From: Bradyrhizobium sp. CCBAU 51627
GTDB lineage: Bacteria > Pseudomonadota > Alphaproteobacteria > Rhizobiales > Xanthobacteraceae
Assembly: GCF_028128765.1 (NCBI RefSeq)
Contig: NZ_LBJG01000018.1
Span: forward strand, 1 to 64,000
DNA length: 64,000 nucleotides
Direction: 5' to 3'
A model generated the notes under the pieces. That model made no database searches and had not been told where the DNA came from. It saw nothing but the letters and a program-made list of their open reading frames with translations. Shown in pieces: positions 61,450 through 64,000 of this stretch (position 1 is the stretch's first letter; the number at the start of each line of letters is the position of its first letter). The position numbers and the translations under genes were made by a program.

Positions 61450-62295
61450 GTGACCGGATTGACCCATCGCCAAGCCGAAATCCTCAACATCGCCCGCGCT
61501 TCCGGCCGCGTCATGGTGGAGGAGCTTGCGCGCCGCTTCGAAGTCTCGGCGCAGACCATCCGCAAGGACCTCAACGATCTCTGTGAGCGCCGTTCGCTCA
61601 CCCGCATCCATGGCGGCGCCATCATCGCCTCCGGCGTGGAAAACCTCGCTTACGAGGCGCGCCGTTTCGTCGCCGCCGACGAGAAGAAGGCGATCGGGGC
61701 TGCGGCCGCCTCGCTGATCCCGAACGGCTGCTCGCTCTTCATCAACATCGGCACCACGACGGAGGAGGTCGCGAGCGCGCTGACCTCGCATGAGGATCTC
61801 CTCGTCATCACCAACAATCTCAACGTCGCCATGCTGTTGTACCGCCATCCCCGCATCGAGGTGGTCGTGGCCGGCGGCACGGTGCGCCGCGCCGACGGCG
61901 CCGTGGTCGGCTCGACCGCGACGCAGCTGATCGGTCAGTTCAAGGTCGACTACGCCATCATCGGCGCATCCGCGATCGACGAGGAGGGCGCGCTGCTCGA
62001 CTTCGACTATCGCGAGGTGCAGGTAGCGCAGGCCATCATCGCCAATGCTCGCAGCGTCATGCTGGTCGCCGATTCCACAAAACTTCGCCGCAGTGCGCCG
62101 GTCCGCATCGCGCATATGACGCAGATCCAGACCTTCGTGACCGACCAGGAGCTGCCCGAACGCCTCGCCACCATCTGCCACAGCAAGGGCATCGAGGTGG
62201 TGGAGGCAATGCCGAAGGGGGCTGACATCGACGAGACCCAGGCCGATGCGCAGGATGCGGCGCCAGAAGCGGCCCCAGTGGTGCGGTTGCGCTAG
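61450..62295 (+). CDS. glpR: DeoR-family regulator, GlpR type
   Basis: Repressor of glycerol-3-phosphate genes, 281 residues. The N-terminal winged helix shows RQAEILNIARASGRVMVEELARRFEVSAQTIRKDLNDLCERRSLTRIHGGA, the exact DeoR pattern. The C-terminal sugar-phosphate-sensing domain has LFINIGTTTEEVASAL and VAGGTVRRADGAVVG. The role is inferred from glpD 900 bases downstream, whose promoter carries TTTCG repeats. The GTG start 61450 has GAGG upstream. A toxin-antitoxin pair on the opposite strand lies between. Confidence 0.85.
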   Translation: MTGLTHRQAEILNIARASGRVMVEELARRFEVSAQTIRKDLNDLCERRSLTRIHGGAIIASGVENLAYEARRFVAADEKKAIGAAAASLIPNGCSLFINIGTTTEEVASALTSHEDLLVITNNLNVAMLLYRHPRIEVVVAGGTVRRADGAVVGSTATQLIGQFKVDYAIIGASAIDEEGALLDFDYREVQVAQAIIANARSVMLVADSTKLRRSAPVRIAHMTQIQTFVTDQELPERLATICHSKGIEVVEAMPKGADIDETQADAQDAAPEAAPVVRLR

Positions 62296-62299
62296 CGCC

Positions 62300-62725
62300 T
62301 CAGGCGCCGTCCCACGGGTTGAGCAGCGGCACGCCGAAGGCCGTAAAATCCTTCACATTCCGTGTGACGAGCATGAGATTGTGAGCCAGCGCCGTTGCCG
62401 CGAAGAACCCGTCCATGACTGACAAGGCAGTGCCGCTGCCGCGGCTCTGTGCCATTAGATCCCCCCAGCGCTCAGCCACCGCGTGATCGATCGGCAGAAT
62501 GCGCTCTGCAAACCGGGCCGGCAGATCATGGGCGAGCCAGGCGGTCAGTGCCGTCCGCCGACGACCGTCATCCAGCAATGCGATCCCGCGTCGAAGCTCG
62601 GCGACGGACACGACGCTGATGAAAGCGCGATCCTCGTCGACCGTATCGAGCCAGGCCAAAACTTTCGGAGAAGGAATCGGACGCTGCACCTCCGACAGCA
62701 CATTGGTGTCGAGGAGCAGGTTCAC
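62300..62725 (-). CDS. vapC: VapC-type PIN-domain toxin
   Basis: PIN-domain ribonuclease of 141 residues, the toxin of a type II pair. The metal-binding acids are D6 in LLLDTNVLSE, a Glu in SVVSVAELRRG and an Asp in ALSVMDGFFAATA, all in place. Such toxins cut tRNA or rRNA. It overlaps the antitoxin gene by four bases. Its stop lies only five bases from the glpR stop, on the opposite strand. Confidence 0.9.
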   Translation of the reverse strand: MNLLLDTNVLSEVQRPIPSPKVLAWLDTVDEDRAFISVVSVAELRRGIALLDDGRRRTALTAWLAHDLPARFAERILPIDHAVAERWGDLMAQSRGSGTALSVMDGFFAATALAHNLMLVTRNVKDFTAFGVPLLNPWDGA

Positions 62726-62988
62726 GGCATCTCGTCGCGTGGTTCGTCCTGTGCGCGTTCAAGTTCGAGGTCGGCGCCGCGCAGTGGTGAGGCCAGCAGG
62801 AATTCAGCGAGCGTGCCTTTGCGTGCAGTCTTCCGCGCCCATTCTTCGGCGGACACGATCACGGCATTCGGCCTGCCGTGGCGGGTGATGATCTGGGGAC
62901 CGGTCTGGGCGCGATCGATCACCTCGGACAGGCGCGCCTTGGCATTCGCAAGCGTCCACGTGCCGTTGGGAGTGCTGCTGTCTGTCAT
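62722..62988 (-). CDS. vapB: Phd/YefM-type antitoxin
   Basis: Antitoxin of 88 residues of the Phd/YefM fold. The N-terminal DNA-binding part is WTLANAKARLSEVIDRAQTGPQIITRHGRPNAVIVSAEEW. The acidic C-terminal end (LELERAQDEPRDEMP) probably wraps the toxin. It is the first gene of the pair. A small inverted or direct repeat upstream (63001-63021) may be its operator. Confidence 0.9.
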   Translation of the reverse strand: MTDSSTPNGTWTLANAKARLSEVIDRAQTGPQIITRHGRPNAVIVSAEEWARKTARKGTLAEFLLASPLRGADLELERAQDEPRDEMP

Positions 62989-63000
62989 CGAGTAGAACCA

Positions 63001-63021
63001 ATATGACTATTATGACCATAT
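63001..63021. promoter_or_regulatory. Candidate antitoxin operator
   Basis: ATATG-N11-CATAT forms an inverted repeat at 63001-63021, and TATGAC occurs twice in it. It lies 12 bases before the antitoxin start, the usual place for autorepression. Confidence 0.55.
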
Positions 63022-63109
63022 CAGCTTGGAGCGGCTATTCAAGCGCAGCACTGCGCTCTCAATCGCCATCCGACATGCCCAATTCGATGGCGAATTGCCC
63101 CACAGAAAG

Positions 63110-63184
63110 TTTCGCTTTCGCTTCCCTTGGCCTCTCTTTCGTCTTGCTTTCGTTTTCTGGTGTGTTCTAATCAAAAACGAAAGC
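63110..63184 (+). promoter_or_regulatory. TTTCG repeats in the glpD control region
   Basis: TTTCGTCTT (63137-63145) and TTTCGTTTT (63148-63156) are direct copies with an 11-base period. An inverted AAAACGAAA is at 63174-63182, giving a perfect 11-base inverted pair GCTTTCGTTTT/AAAACGAAAGC (63146-63156 and 63174-63184). Earlier TTTCGCTTT copies begin at 63110. DeoR-type repressors often bind such repeated short elements, so GlpR is the likely ligand. Confidence 0.6.
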
Positions 63185-63216
63185 AGCCGCGCGACTGAAC
63201 GGGCGGTTTCCGGGGG

Positions 63217-64000
63217 ATGCGTCTGTTGGAGCGTATTTTCGACCTCGCCATCATCGGAGGCGGTGTTAACGGTTGCGGGATCGCGCGTGACGCGGTGGGC
63301 CGCGGCAACACTGTTTTCCTGTGCGAAATGAATGATCTGGCGAGCGGGACGTCGTCCTGGTCGACCAAGCTGGTGCATGGCGGCCTGCGCTATCTCGAAT
63401 ATTACGAGTTCCGCCTGGTCCGCGAAGCGCTGATCGAGCGCGAGATTCTCTGGGGCATCGCGCCCCATATCATCCGCCCCCTGCGTTTCGTATTGCCGCA
63501 TCACGCCGGCCTGCGCCCGGCCTGGCTGCTGCGCCTTGGCCTCTTTCTCTACGATCATATCGGCGGACGCCATTTGCTGCCGGCGACGCGCTCGCTCGAT
63601 CTCAGACGCGATGAGGTCGGCAAGCCGCTGATCCCGAATCGCTACGTCCGCGCGTTCGAATATTCCGATTGCTTCGTCGATGACGCCCGCCTCGTCGTGC
63701 TCAACGCGCGCGACGCCGCCGACAAGGGCGCCGAGATCCGCACCCGCACCCGCGCGACGGATATCAAGCAGTCCGATGGCGTCTGGACCGTCAGCATGGT
63801 CGACACGCTGACCGGCGTGCGCTCGCAGATCCAGGCCCGCGCGCTGGTCAATGCCGGCGGCCCCTGGGTCGAGGACGTGCTCGGCCGCGGTGCCGGCGTC
63901 AATGCGAAAGCAAAGGTGCGCCTGGTGCAGGGCTCGCACATCGTGGTCAGGAAGCTCTACGATCACGACCGTGCCTACATGTTCCAGAATGCCGATGGCC
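63217..64000 (+). CDS. glpD: Glycerol-3-phosphate dehydrogenase, N-terminal part (3' end outside window)
   Basis: FAD enzyme at the inner membrane that oxidises glycerol 3-phosphate to dihydroxyacetone phosphate. The open frame begins MRLLERIFDLAIIGGGVNGCGIARDAVGRG, with the FAD-binding GGGVNGCG, then ASGTSSWSTKLVHGGLRYLEYYEF, a strong GlpD signature, and later NAGGPWVEDVL. About 261 residues are seen of about 500. TTG 63226 fits the family start and has GGGGGA eight bases upstream; ATG 63217 lies on top of that SD and is less likely. Regulated by GlpR through the TTTCG repeats, by inference. Confidence 0.93.
   Translation, partial: MRLLERIFDLAIIGGGVNGCGIARDAVGRGNTVFLCEMNDLASGTSSWSTKLVHGGLRYLEYYEFRLVREALIEREILWGIAPHIIRPLRFVLPHHAGLRPAWLLRLGLFLYDHIGGRHLLPATRSLDLRRDEVGKPLIPNRYVRAFEYSDCFVDDARLVVLNARDAADKGAEIRTRTRATDIKQSDGVWTVSMVDTLTGVRSQIQARALVNAGGPWVEDVLGRGAGVNAKAKVRLVQGSHIVVRKLYDHDRAYMFQNADG

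Overview
This 64 kb window is high-GC alphaproteobacterial chromosome. Protein content and style (a vanillate demethylase operon, a second CcoG/FixG-like protein, EcfG-type GGAAC-N16-CGTT promoters, many short palindromic intergenic repeats) point to Bradyrhizobium or a close relative. This is inferred from sequence character, not from a database match. No rRNA, tRNA, CRISPR array, prophage or complete insertion sequence was seen. Most of the window is ordinary chromosome with metabolic operons and a few accessory pieces.

Layout. 1-6.2 kb: end of UDP-glucose dehydrogenase, an aldose epimerase-like protein, a metallo-beta-lactamase-fold hydrolase, a membrane acyltransferase, a c-type cytochrome and phosphoglucomutase. 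6.3-9.3 kb: vanA-vanR-vanB, with the repressor gene inside the operon and a TGTATACA operator on the promoter. 9.3-12.4 kb: a GGDEF/EAL protein, two small unknown genes and a SnoaL-like protein. 12.5-15.8 kb: a TetR regulator with two in-phase operators, a GMC oxidoreductase and a divergent HemC, packed like one operon. 15.9-19.7 kb: lactate dehydrogenase, lactate permease and divergent FadR-type regulator. 20.0-23.6 kb: a compact four-gene cluster (12-TM NnrS-like protein, tandem DUF2249, MIP18-type Fe-S assembly factor, CcoG-like ferredoxin). 23.8-28.2 kb: hemE, a small stress protein, a Cache-PAS-GGDEF cyclase, slyX and trhO. 28.4-34.1 kb: gamma-glutamyltransferase and a PaoABC-type molybdenum aldehyde oxidoreductase. 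34.2-36.6 kb: FKBP isomerase, CsbD, a cupin, a VOC gene broken by an in-frame TAG, and an intact VOC gene. 36.8-41.5 kb: an outer-membrane barrel with a Pro/Thr/Ser linker, a FecR-domain protein, a divergent protein-mannosyltransferase-like GT39 enzyme, an OmpA protein and a small membrane protein. 41.5-47.3 kb: a MarR/flavin monooxygenase pair, a Met-rich secreted peptide, a YcaQ-like DNA glycosylase, a DUF2809 membrane protein and an MFS transporter. 47.5-53.4 kb: an RND efflux pair with TetR regulator and a flavin reductase. 53.6-59.7 kb: a fatty-acid beta-oxidation operon (fadE, thiolase, fadB-type, thioesterase). 59.9-64 kb: small proteins, a HAD phosphatase, glpR, a VapBC-type toxin-antitoxin pair inserted between glpR and glpD, and the start of glpD.

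How the genes work together. The strongest functional units are vanillate demethylation, lactate use, aldehyde oxidation, beta-oxidation, RND efflux and glycerol-3-phosphate use. Each has a regulator or a visible operator nearby. The most interesting less-explained units are the NnrS-like/DUF2249/MIP18/CcoG cluster, the TetR-GMC-HemC operon, and the FecR/PT-linker barrel facing a GT39 mannosyltransferase. Three small stress-type genes (near 11.5, 25.0 and 34.9 kb) carry EcfG-like promoters, suggesting a general-stress regulon scattered through the window.
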